Origin: Polytrichum commune
Taxonomy: Eukaryota > Streptophyta > Polytrichopsida > Polytrichales > Polytrichaceae
Length of the DNA stretch: 64,000 bases
NCBI GenBank assembly: GCA_950295325.1
Contig: OX485805.1
Coordinates: 56,816,758 to 56,880,757 of the forward strand
Direction of reading: 5' to 3'
This document shows, piece after piece, positions 18,596 through 29,041 of this stretch. The translations under genes and the position numbers were made by a program. The notes under the pieces were generated by a model. The model ran no database searches. It was not told the origin of the DNA and saw only the letters and a program-made list of their open reading frames with translations. Position 1 is the stretch's first letter. Every line of letters begins with the position of its first letter.

Positions 18596-18832
18596 GAACA
18601 ATACACTATTTTGTCTAACTAGTGTGGGCTACCCTTCGGAGTTACGTGTTGCTATAAGTTTTTATTGACATTATCATTTTAAACCAACTAAGGTACATCA
18701 TATTCTACAATGTGCATACTAACTACTTATGTTCTTTGGGTTTTAAAATGATACTCTCAATAAAATGTTGTAGTAATACAAAAATCCAAATGATAACCCT
18801 CACTAATAACACAAAACAATGTAGATCCGACC

Positions 18833-19160
18833 ACTACACTAAATATGATATTTAGTGTTTGATACACTAAATACGAACACATACACTAAATGCCAATAAC
18901 CCTATGAAAGTAAGTAACATTAAATGTAAACTCGAACACTAAATATCAACTATGGTAATATGTAGAAGTTACATGTTTGAATTTAGTATTAGTAAGGATA
19001 TGGAAAAAAAAATGAACAATGATAAAGAGGAGAATTCCAACATATCTTCTAGCATATCTTCTAACACTAATTGTCAAGGAATTAAAAATTAGTGTTGAGC
19101 ATGGTAGGGTGATAATAACATTAAATATAATCAAACATTAAATATCATATTTAGTGTAGT
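18833..19160. mobile_element. Short inverted-repeat element, ACTACACTAAAT-end family, second type C-like
   Basis: Left ACTACACTAAATATGATATT and the reverse complement of the right end are identical over 20 bp, with the match ending after about 26 bp. The interior carries further CACTAAAT motifs. 328 bp, non-coding. No clear target duplication: flanks are CC and TACAA. Confidence 0.75.
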
Positions 19161-19172
19161 TACAAATGGGGG

Positions 19173-19990
19173 GGTTGAGTTTGGAAAACAACCGGTTCAA
19201 GTTCAATACATTAGGCAAATGGCCCCCATCATTTTAAAGGAATCTACAAAACATATATAAATTCAATAAAGGAAAACATGTACATGTAACTGGTTGGACT
19301 CGGAAACACTTGGATCAATTTTGCCCAAAAATCTTTCGGGATATTGATGCAAGACAATGTATGGGGAAAACCAACCGCTAAAGTTGCCGATGAACCGGTT
19401 GATTTTGAGAAATGACCGGTTGAAATTCAAGACTTGAGGAAAATCACCCATCATTTTAGATGAATCCATAGAATATACCTCCAATTCGTAAAGGAAAAAA
19501 CTGAAGATCACAACATGTAAGAGCAAACCCAGTCGTTCTTGGATCTGCATTTGCATCCGGGAATGAAAAGTGGCCTCCAACCAGAATGCAGATGCAAACC
19601 CATGCAAAAACTGCCACTCGTTCTACCTTACTACCAAAGAATTTTCTCTAAAATGATTTGTAGTTTTCTGCGGCCCTACCATATTGAATTGTCTTTAGTT
19701 AAATGCCGCCATGAAGTTGTTTGTCCTTAGCTGATAGCAGGCTCCCTGCATATCTCGCCGAAATGCAGGGAGTTCTGCACTTCCTGTATTACTTTACATC
19801 CAATTTTAGGGTATAGAAGGGTGATTGGGCCAGTATCATGCATATGCATCCGCATCGCGGATGAGAAAGCGCAAATGCAAATGCAGGTGTAGGGTCACTG
19901 GGCTTGCCCTAACCGGTTGGACTTGGAAACCACTCGGACCTTTACCGATTATGCCCCAAATCTCCCCCGGACACTGATTCCAAAAGGATG
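19173..19990. repeat. Two-copy tandem repeat (~226 bp), second copy split by an element
   Basis: Unit 1 runs about 19,173-19,356. Unit 2 runs about 19,399-19,520, then resumes at 19,910 and runs to about 19,990. Shared blocks include ACCGGTT, CATCATTTTA, AACATGTAA and CGGTTGGACT-like, in the same order. The interruption is the 389-bp element at 19,521-19,909, so unit 1 preserves the empty site (TAA at 19,287-19,289). Confidence 0.8.
19521..19909. mobile_element. Tourist-like (PIF/Harbinger-type) MITE, GGGCAAGCCCAGT family, copy A
   Basis: Ends are GAGCAAACCCAGTCGTT and, reverse complemented from the right, GGGCAAGCCCAGTGACC. They are flanked by TAA on both sides (19,518-19,520 and 19,910-19,912), the 3-bp TWA duplication typical of PIF/Harbinger elements. 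Both ends carry subterminal TGCATCTGCAT-like repeats. 389 bp, non-coding. The paralogous empty site at 19,287 confirms borders and duplication. Confidence 0.9.
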
Positions 19991-20649
19991 GATTTTTTGT
20001 GATTTAGAATACAATAATACAATAAACTCGGGTTCTTTATGGCACGGAATATAAATTGCCTGTCATTTGGAGCTATTGTGTGTTATATTTAATGGGGTGG
20101 CAGCAAAATCTGAGTTAAAACAACTTTAATCTAAATATAGGTCCAAATTCCTAGACCACCTTTTGGTCCCAAATAGTTGGAATCGCATCGGCATCCGTGA
20201 CAAATCAATGGAGTACAAAAAATCTTGTAGAAGGTTCCGACACCAAGGTGACACTTCTCCATGCATATGCATGGTTGAATGCTCTACAACCACCATTATT
20301 TGCCATATGCATAGATTTGGAAACGATAAATGTATGCAATTGGTACATAGTGGTGGTTTTGGGTTTCGGTGGTTGTTTTGGGTGTATGTAAAATAAGAAG
20401 AAAGGAATTCAAGGAAAAGTGCCGGGCGGGCTCCATGCTTGAGTTTGAACAACAAAAGCCCATGAATTTGTCCACGAAGTGAGCTTATGTAGGAAGCTAC
20501 TTCGAGTTTAATTCTAGGTCCGTCTTCTAGCCATGTCACTCAGGCGGTGTGAATGGAGTGTGTTGTCGTGGGCACACCACATCCAAGTCATCCGTTCACA
20601 TTGCCTCGTCTTATGGTCTATGGAACTACTCGGGCAGCCCGAGAAAAAA

Positions 20650-20835
20650 TTATGATAAATGAAATTTTGGTGGATGAAAAATCAATGTTTGCAAGATGAA
20701 GGGGTTGATTGTTCGTCCCATCGTATGAGAGCATTTGTGTGGGATTTTGAAGGTTCCCGAAGGGTTCCCTAAGTTCCCAATGGAGTTCTCCACAAATGCT
20801 CTCATACGACTAGTTAAATTTCATTTCATTTCAAG
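20650..20835. repeat. Hairpin-forming inverted repeat
   Basis: CGTATGAGAGCATTTGTG at 20,722-20,739 is matched perfectly by its reverse complement ending at 20,808, leaving a loop of about 50 bp. Weaker pairing of ATAAATGAAATTT near 20,653 with AAATTTCATTTCATTT near 20,816 may extend the stem. It could be a small foldback element or an inverted-repeat transcript source. Confidence 0.6.
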
Positions 20836-20854
20836 GTTGGTCATCAAAAGGGGC

Positions 20855-21175
20855 TTGGAGTAGATGGCTATTACCCCAGGCTCTACCTTTCAGAATGAAG
20901 GGGTAGGAGTTCGAACCCCATCCCCCTTGGCATCATCTCCTCGGCAAGTCCTTTTAATGAAGGCCTTAGTTTCATCCAACATTTGTGAGTGCATGGAGGT
21001 GGAGATTTCATCCTACGTGAAGTTTATCAAGCTCTCCCCGAGGGGAAGAGAAGCTAGAAGTTCGGGCAACATAAGAGCCTTTATATCTGTCAAGTTTCAA
21101 TTGATGGCTGAGATCTTCCTAGCCCTTGACCACACTGGAGGCGTTCACAACGCCTCAGTGACGCAGGACCTCTAG
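20855..21175 (+). repeat. tRNA-derived SINE-like element
   Basis: GGAGTTCGAACCCC near 20,907-20,920 is a good Pol III B box, preceded by GGAGTAGATGGCTATTACC, which could be a worn A box. The sequence up to CCTCTAGGTT near 21,175 is GC-richer than its flanks. No cloverleaf or poly(A) tail is clear. One copy only; family not identified. Confidence 0.4.
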
Positions 21176-21238
21176 GTTATGTGAGCTTAAAACAAACATT
21201 GATTGTAAAGTCCATAAATTTCCAGGTCCACTTTATAA

Positions 21239-21632
21239 GGGCAAGCCCAATGACCATGTCCTGCATCTGCATTTGCGCTTTCTCATCTGCAATGCGGATG
21301 CAGATGCAGGATACTGGCCCAGTCACCTTGCTATGCCCTAAAAGTGGATGTAAAATAATACAGGAAGTGCAGAACTCCCTGCATTTCGGCAAGATATGCA
21401 AGGAGCGTGCTATCAGCTAAGGACAAACAACTTCATGGCGGCTTTTAACTAAAGACAACTCAATATGCTAGGGCCGCAGAAAACTACAAATCATTTTAGA
21501 GGAAATCCCTGAGGTAGTGAGGTAGAATGAGTGGCAGTTTTGCATGGGTTTGCATCTGCATTCTGGGTGGAGGCCACTTTTCATTCCCGGATGCAGATGC
21601 AGATGCAGATCTAGGAACGACTGGGCTTGCTC
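21239..21632. mobile_element. Tourist-like MITE, GGGCAAGCCCAGT family, copy B (inverted to copy A)
   Basis: It is homologous throughout to 19,521-19,909 but in the opposite orientation. Ends are GGGCAAGCCCAATGACC and, from the right, GAGCAAGCCCAGTCGTTC. TAA duplications flank it at 21,236-21,238 and 21,633-21,635. 394 bp, non-coding. Subterminal GATGCAGATGCAGATGCAG repeats are present. Confidence 0.9.
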
Positions 21633-21639
21633 TAAATGA

Positions 21640-22763
21640 TTATCCTTTTGAACTTCGATTAGTCATGGAGGGTAAAAGGATAATTTTTTCATAGAGAATC
21701 TAAGATGGTAAAGTGAACCTGGAGATTTATGGGCTTAGTTTCTTTAATTTGGTGATTAAGAAAGTGCCCTTGGTAAGCAATGGTTTTGTGGTCAGTTTCT
21801 CTCCTTACATGACGGTGTGACGTGCTTGAGGGGGCTTTGCTTCACTTCACTTCGCCTCGCCACAAAGTAGGCGGGATTTCGCTTGTTATATTGTTTTGAG
21901 CATTGGTTTATTGGCCTTCTATCTTAGAAATTTTGAGTAAAAAAAATGGTCATAATCTTCTAAAATGTAGCAGATCTCTTCATTTTAGAATGCAAACCTT
22001 TATAGGAGGAAGTATCTGATTGAAGCTCACATAAGTTACCTTAAGCCTGTTCCAAAACAACAACGTCCTTCAATGAGGTTGGCTATCTACCTGGTTTACG
22101 GTAATGGTGGAATTGCACCAAAAATACCTCCAAATATGTTGCCCCACATGCGGCAAAGATTTGTGTGCTAAAACCGGACCCTAAATCTTAACAACCACTT
22201 TTGGGTTTAAAAGCACCCTCCCCTCATCGTGGGAACTCCCATGTTAGAGTATATTATATTTATGCTTGCATGGAAGCCGTGGTGTGTACAAAGGACAACG
22301 TAAGCTTAAACCCGTGAAGATACTACGAAGCAATCATAACCAAGTTCGAATACGACAATTGTTCATGTGGATGTTGGAATACGGGGTCTATGTAACGTAG
22401 TATTCTCCATCCCGGATTTGGGCACGTAAAATCATTAATTGCCCTTTGTGGTGAAAGGTTCGGGGAGAGAGAGATACCTCTCTTATCCATCCGACATAAA
22501 AACTTGACATTTATAGGTGTGTGGTTGATTCATCTTGAATGACTTGGACTGGACTAATTGAAGGTCGTTGTAGCTTATTTCAATTTCATATCAGCTAGAA
22601 ACAATAACCTGTGTGATGCATGCTATTTCAAGGCTTTTACGTTGGATGAATGAGAGGCACGCATGTATGCAGTAATTCCCTCTATGGGAGGTCCTTGTTA
22701 TTCAGGATGCGTAGGTTAATAAATAGATATAGATTCACACATTGATTGCTTCATATCTAGGTG
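21640..22763. other. No gene recognised
   Basis: Intergenic sequence without recognised coding, RNA or element borders. Confidence 0.45.
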
Positions 22764-22766
22764 TAA

Positions 22767-23347
22767 GGGCCACTTCACACACAAGGTTGAAGGCCCTTGA
22801 CCATGGCAATGTAAGAGCTCTCATTGGTCAAAAAGGCGGAGACCGTCCAAGTTCACTTCACACTAGGAGGTGAAGGCCCAAAGAAAAGTTCGTGGATGAA
22901 AAGTCTACATGGAGTCCTACATGGTTGGTTGTGGATAAGGGTGCATGGTCTACCGGAATTTGCGTCAGACCCACCTCCAAGAGGTGGGCTTGACGCAAAT
23001 TTCAAGAGACCATGATTTTTTAATATTTTTTCCAGTAGGACAGACTGCATGGCAAATTCCATAATAGATTCCAAGACCGATTCCAGGATAGACAAACACC
23101 ACCAAGTAATTATCTTAAATTGATAAACTTGGAAACATTTTATATCAAACCAAATCCTCCCCTCTTTTTCCGCCAACAAAATATGCAATGGTCCCGCAAC
23201 ATGGTTCATTCTCACTTCACACTATGCTTGAGGGCCCAAGACTACATAAAATGGCTTTCCCAACACCCATGATACGGCCTTTGGATGAGAGTGAAGGGTC
23301 CTCACCATTACAAGGTCACGGCTCTTGGCTCATGTGTGAAGTGGCCC
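22767..23347. mobile_element. PIF/Harbinger-type MITE, GGGCCACTTCACAC family, copy 1
   Basis: The left end is GGGCCACTTCACACACAAGG and the right end reverse complemented is GGGCCACTTCACACATGAGC. TAA flanks both sides (22,764-22,766 and 23,348-23,350). 581 bp. A near-perfect hairpin sits in the middle (22,957-23,001, arms around AAGAGG). The interior includes a second AGTTCACTTCACACTA motif near 22,852. Non-coding. Confidence 0.88.
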
Positions 23348-23350
23348 TAA

Positions 23351-24090
23351 GTCAATAGTGCAAAGCTAAGCAACGTGATAGTAATTTTAATATATGGGAA
23401 CAATAAGCTACCTACTATTTACAATAGCCACTATCCTCATGCAAATATCAAGTGTAGCAATAAAGGCCGGTGGCGAGGCATGGTAGATATGGCGGTAGAT
23501 ACCATTTTCTTGGTTGGTAGATAGGACAATATTCAATAGGAATGATGGCGCATACTATGGCTCCTATTCGGGCTCCAAAAAGCCAATCAAGAGCGTGCTA
23601 TGTGGCAAGCCACCTCATCTTGATTGTCGAGCAATGTATGAATGGGTTGATATGTTAGTGTGTTCGTAAGAGCTTGAGAAACTTAAACTTTTCGTGAAAT
23701 TTGTTTGAAAACTAGTTGGGCAAGATCTTTGGTGGTTAGTGTGGACATGATTCGCACAAGGGGTGGGAATTGGGTTTAATAATAACAATAAGAAAAAGAA
23801 GAAGAAGGCCAATTGGCCAATGCCAATAATGAATTGAAACAAAGAGCAATGCACCCACTCGAAGGGTAGGCGGCCCCCCTCAAGCATGTCACAACGTCCC
23901 ATAAGGAGAGCAACACAAATCAACCAACCACCCCAACAAGCCAAGGACAATCTCAAACCGCCGCATTCAGCTTTATTCTTTAATAAGTTCCCAATTTCAT
24001 TTAACTATCATCCCATCTCTTTGATAAATGATCCCCATAGCACCCCATGACTAGTCAAAGACGGAGAGTATCGCCTTTTTGCAAGATAGG
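23351..24090. other. No gene recognised
   Basis: Intergenic sequence. The minus-strand frame at 23,615-23,956 is low-complexity Leu/Phe-rich coding from a purine-rich tract and is not supported as a gene. Confidence 0.45.
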
Positions 24091-24564
24091 ACTACATCGT
24101 TTATGGTATTTAGTGTCACGTGTGTAATAGTGTCATTTACCATATTTTGAGTTGTATGCTAGGTTACATTGGTGACTAAACACTATACCATAAGTGTCGT
24201 ATGTGACACTTGGTGTTCAAGTGTGCTTGCTAATATGAGCTTGTTCAGTAGTGTTACGAGGTGCATGTCTATGTTCCACAATGGTCTGCAAGTCGACTAA
24301 AGTGTACACAAATGACACTTGGCATTAGTATGCTCAAAAATATCTTCCTCTTGCATACTAAACTGCAAAACTGTCATCTAAAGTATCCCAATGTACTACT
24401 CTCAATGTCATAATGTAGACATTTATCACTCAAAGAAGTTATTTAAATAAACAAATGGAATCAAATTGACAATCAGGAGGCATGACACTCTGAAACCTCT
24501 AGGCATCTAGTTCAAGCCCCTCGCAAATAGTGTACGTGACACTAAACACCATAAACGGTGTAGT
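24091..24564. mobile_element. Inverted-repeat element, ACTACACTAAAT-end family, type B copy 1
   Basis: Left ACTACATCGTTTATGGTATT against right, reverse complemented, ACTACACCGTTTATGGTGTT. The match continues through TTAGTGTCACGT, more than 30 bp in all. 474 bp, non-coding. A second copy, interrupted by a type A element, is at 39,776-40,605. Confidence 0.8.
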
Positions 24565-25676
24565 CTTTACGAGTTTTTCCACATGTTGCCATGTCCTCTT
24601 CCCATACTATTAGGAGAAGGACAAGTGGCAAGCCGATTAGAGCTTTCTTATGCCAATTCTAGTGTCATGTCAACCAAGCAAATAAACATGTGGATTATAC
24701 TTCGCTCCCAATGTTTCCACCTTCAATTTACATGGTTGTCATGAGCCCTTGACCATTTTCATGGGCCGATACGATGCAAATCCAAATTGAGGTAGTATGA
24801 CAATGTACTAATAATGTTGGTTTGAAAGTTTGTTACATTAAACAATCATACAATTCAATACATTGGAATAATTCAAAACTTAATAAGGCAATTTTTTACC
24901 ATTCAAAACCATGTTTACAATACCCATTAAATCCCACTCCCATTCCTTGCCCTCCAAGACCCAAATCTAAAAATTATGATAAGGTGAGGTTCCGGCTTGT
25001 GTTGGCAAACGCCTTCACACTACTAGTACTCTTGAATATGAAACCACTCGCTATATTCTCGTTCTTCGAGTGTTGGTTGTGGGTAAGGTGTCAAATGAGA
25101 CCACTCTCACTTGCTAAGGCCAACAATCAAGGGAGATGACTTCAAATTCCAAAATAAGAAGCAATTATTTCTTGAATGATCACCATGCCAAAATGACTAA
25201 GGGCCCTGCTACATGAGTGGCAGGGGCAGTGAAACTAGGGATTTGATTGGCCGCGCCGTGGGTGGCCTTACCCCATGACCGGCAGGGGCCATGGCGGGAA
25301 GTCTAGCTGGCATCGACTGCCGACACTGAAAACTTCCAGGCGACAGTGCTTGGAAGTCCGTGCGACGGGGGAAAGTCCCCTCAAGGCCCACCGCCCACCC
25401 TGCTGACTATACCCCCCCCCCGGCGACCGTCACCACCTCCCCAGCTTGCCTGCGAAGGAAGCCTGCACTCCAGCAGCTTCGACAAGGCTTCCAGCAGGTC
25501 GACAGTCACAGAGCGCCTTCGCTTGCAGCCTGCTCTACTTGTGTGATACCATCAACATTTTTTGAGCGCCTACACTTGCAGCTTGCCACTATCCTAGTTT
25601 TTTTTTGTTTTTTTCTAGTTTTTTTGGGGGCCATTGTTATTGTCCAAAATTTTGTTGGTTTATTGTTCTCACTTCC

Positions 25677-27247
25677 ATGGATTCACAGGGACCTACGCGC
25701 GACGTTGGTCCAAACAATCCGCTCCACGTCTCCATTGCCAATCCTTCGGCAGTGGGCGTCGAGCTCTGTGCACAAGGAAGTAGCATCCCTCCTCCACCAT
25801 TCTTTCCTGGGTTTCCGCACCATGGAAGTCAGATGCCGTTCCTCTACCCGCACTCCTTCATGCCTCCGCCTCCGGGTGTCGGGTCTGCACCTCCCGTCCA
25901 CGGCGCTGGTAGCAGCATCGCCGCGATAGCAGCCTCCCATAAGCGGTCTTCGCAAGAATGTGCCTCAAATCAGTCCAAGTCCAACAAGAAGCGGAGAGTG
26001 GCCCGCAAAAAACCTGAAATTGTCGAATTGGACGACGTGAAGGACGAGGTGGAGGTTTTTAAGACCGCTGGGCATTGGAACGACCACTGGGACATCCAGT
26101 TGATCAGCATTCAAGGAGAAATGCATAGCACTTTCTCCGCACCCCCGAAGCAAGGTGATGTTTGCCATTCATAATTTTTTATGGTTTTCTCTTCCTACCC
26201 TAAATTCTCCCTACCCGAATTCCACCTGACCTGCTCACTGATCCTAGAAGGTTTCTTCAAAGTTCAATGTTCAAAGTTTAAAGATCAAAGTTCAAAGTTC
26301 AGTTCTTTTGCATTGAGGGTAGGCAGGGTGCAGATGTTTTAAATTTTTTGGCCTGCCGGAACAGAGGCAGAGAGGGTAAATTTTCTCTGCTACAGAACAG
26401 GGTGAAATTCCAGTGGCCGATTGTAAATTACAGCAGTTGTTTGCTGTTGGCCCAAGTTTGCGAACTGGCAGCCTGCAGACATGGGCATCCCGCAGACAGG
26501 CTGCAGAAATCAGCACTTGGCAACTGCAAGTTTCCGGACTCTGTTGTGGTTGTGGCCGATTTGTAGCAGAGTTTGCTATAGTTGTTCTTTTAATTTTAAT
26601 TTTTTTTTTAAATCGCTACATTGCTTCGTGCATTTGGGTTATGTTTATGTTTGTATTGGCCGTGTTCAATTCCATTGTATGTTACCGGACATATCTTGGC
26701 ATGTGTGGTCATGTAAGTTTTTGACATTGGAAATTTTGTTGCGCTCCGACTTCATGTGTAGGTGTGAACAATTGATCGCGGCTACACATGAAACTGGTGT
26801 CTATGTGCCCAGATTTTTCAAAGGATAGCGAGGCATGTCGCAAAAAATGAAGTGTCATCTACAACGATTATAAGAAGGACAAGGCAATGAACTTGAAATT
26901 TGGCTCGCAACGTTCAGTGAAAATGCCGTTGGTTTCAATTGGTTGATGAATTTATGTTTAATCGGGCCAACGTTATGTTGCATGCGTACGCCAGTGCGGT
27001 GGATGGGGATGGAGTGAAGTGCACGACAACAACGGAAACGAACCCTACGGAGAACAGTATCAGGGAGAGCACATCCAAATCGCCGGAGCCCAAGCGGAAG
27101 GAGGACTTGTTTATGGAGCGATGCATAGGTGAGATTCGTGAGAGTAGTAAGAATTTAATGGATAGCTTGAAGGCCAACGATGACATAAAGATGGTTTTAC
27201 TTATGAACATGCAACAAATCATGAGCAAATTGGTAGACAAGCTATAG
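25677..27247 (+). pseudogene. Harbinger Myb/SANT-like accessory protein, decayed
   Basis: In PIF/Harbinger elements this partner binds DNA and helps import the transposase. The ATG at 25,677 (MDSQGPTRDVGPNN) opens a Pro/Gly-rich N-terminus, then a basic stretch NKKRRVARKKPE (nuclear-localisation-like) and GHWNDHWDIQLISIQGEMH, the start of a trihelix/SANT fold. A GT donor follows AAG near 26,154; an AG acceptor near 26,760 leads to CEQLIAATHETGVY. The remainder of the domain (IYNDYKKDKAMNLK, then WFQLVDEFMFNRANVM) is spread over different frames: one in-frame TGA after RKK and about two frameshifts break it. The intact C-terminal tail from 26,940 ends at TAG 27,247 (QQIMSKLVDKL), coiled-coil-like. 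Confidence 0.75.
26243..26303. repeat. Degenerate TTCAAAG heptamer repeat in the accessory-gene intron
   Basis: About seven variants of GTTCAAA/GATCAAA/GTTTAAA occur at roughly 7-bp steps. It lies within the presumed intron of the transposon's Myb-like gene and is probably a simple slippage repeat. Confidence 0.5.
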
Positions 27248-27273
27248 GTAGCCACGTAGTCTATGTCATGTAA

Positions 27274-28617
27274 CTAATCGACGTCCATAAAGAACGTCTC
27301 TGCAACGCATGCCTTTGTTTTCGCTAGCCACAAGCTTCTTGCAATGTCATTCCTTCGCGCACACAACTCCTTGAATATTTTATCATCTGTGCTCATTGAA
27401 ATTTGGAATTCTCTTGCCGCCTCTTGTGAAATGTATTCCAATGTGTCTCTAGAAGTCTTCTCAATGCCAGCCAAGGTATGCATGACATGATTAGCAACTG
27501 CAAGTCTCTCATGTGCCGTTTGTCTTGAAGCTCAATCAATTGTCAGTCCATTATGCACCTCTTTCATTGCCTCCTACATCCATTCGGTTTTCCAAAAGTC
27601 GTCTCCAAAAATGATGCACATGTTGTGCAGAACAAGACATGTACTAACCAATTCGAGCACATTCTTCAAGTGCACGTCAATCATTTTCAACAAAATTCTC
27701 CATCTGCCCTTAAGCATTCCGAATGCTTGCTCAACGTACATGCAGGTGGAGCTTTGCACGAAATTCCAGTGATATTCTTCTCGAGTCAAGCCGTCCTTAT
27801 GTCCCCTATATGGAGCCAACATTCACGGCCTACATGGGTAGATTGCATCCCCAACCAGAGCAAATGGCGACAGCTTACCAGCCTCACAAAACTGACCGAT
27901 TGCCGTCCTTCTCCACAAGTTGGCATTGCGCAATGACCCAGCCCAGCCTATGTCAAAGTCCTAGAACATGCATTTGCTAGACACCACACCCTGTAACAAT
28001 ATGGAGTGAAATCCTTTCCGATTGTAATAATCTGCCGCATGGAAACGTAGGGCAACGATGGGTATGTGCGAGCCATCGACTGCCCCAACCACATAAGGTA
28101 TCCCCTGCAAGTTTTCAAACTCACCTGCAAATTTTTCCATGGTAGATGTGGAGGGCCATCTTATAAATTTCTTCAAGAGGACCGATTTGATTGCACCAGT
28201 GAACTGGGTGACTGCCAGTTGACTAGTTGAAAAACCAATTCTATACAAATTAGCAATGATTTGTATTGAATTAACTGTGGCCAATCGGCAAATCGCCACC
28301 GCCACCTTCACCTGAACCAAAATTGCTGACCGCATGTTTGTGTCTTGTTTCAACAATGACGGTGCAAGAGTTGAACACAAGTATTCAAACGTGGAGACAT
28401 CCATACGCATGCGAGCTTTGAATTCTCTGGCATTGAACGAGCCAAGAAGGTTTTGATGAAAGAATCCCGGTTGTCCCATCCCTTTCTCATGAGCCCATAG
28501 CCGTCTTGGCCGCCTTACGAGCATCCGCCTCAAGCCCAAGTTTGCGACCATCACATCACACATTTGTTGCCAATGCCATAAAGATATCACACACGTGTCT
28601 CTCTCCAAACTTTCCAT
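27274..28617 (-). pseudogene. PIF/Harbinger DDE transposase, decayed
   Basis: Nuclease that would excise and insert the element. The first ATG in the main frame is at 28,617 (MESLERDT); no ATG lies between the upstream TAG and it. Seen: RRPRRLWAH, an N-terminal helical region (MRMDVSTFEYLC), then the DDE_Tnp_4 fold with YVVGAVDGSHI (first Asp), DFDIGWAGSLRNANLW where the family normally has Asp after GS-h-x (here Asn), LVGDAIYP, and VEQAFGMLKGRWRIL (Glu). Two in-frame stops interrupt it: TAG at 27,961-27,963 and TGA at 27,823-27,825. After TAG 27,574-27,576 a further tail (HTLAGIEKTSRDTLEYI to MDVD, stop at 27,274) lies in another frame. It runs convergent to the Myb-like gene, 27 bp apart. 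Confidence 0.85.
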
Positions 28618-29041
28618 CGTGCAAAGCAATGACAGTTGAAAGACAAACAAAATCACGAGCCTCTTGACGTCGTTATCCACGTTGATAGACTGCTGGGGTT
28701 TGCAGAGCAGCTCCGGGCCTTCGAACTGGAGCGGCGAGTGGTTAACCTGGAAGTGAAGCTTTTGCAATTTGGACTAGTCGAAGTAATCTGCGTTGCCTAC
28801 TGTGTCTGAGAGTCGAAGTTGCCTGTTGTTCGGTGAGGTTTGCTGCTTGCTGGGCGGTGAAGCCTGCTGGCTTGCTGTAGCTGCAGGCAGCCACAACTTC
28901 TTTGATGACTTTGTTGCCGCTGAGTCACTGCCCCTCGTGGAGCACCGTTACACCATCGGCACTGACGTGGCTGAGCTAAGCCTAGTCCCAAGCCTAGCCA
29001 GCAAGCCGGCTGCCAGTGCCGCCCGTGTGGCAAGCACCTAA

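Larger units (their letters stand above)
25201..29038. mobile_element. PIF/Harbinger DNA transposon, near full length, decayed
   Basis: TAA target duplications flank both ends (25,198-25,200 and 29,039-29,041). The 29-bp terminal inverted repeats begin GGGCCCTGCTACATGAGTGG on the left and, reverse complemented, GGTGCTTGCCACACGGGCGG on the right, agreeing at 20 of 29 positions. Inside are the two genes expected of this superfamily, convergently arranged: a Myb/SANT-like protein on the plus strand and a DDE transposase on the minus strand. Both are broken, so the copy is not autonomous. GC content is higher near both ends than in the surroundings. Confidence 0.9.

Noticed and set aside
27553-27980. 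Plus-strand frames opposite the Harbinger transposase
   Set aside because: Antisense shadows; the minus strand has the DDE motifs.
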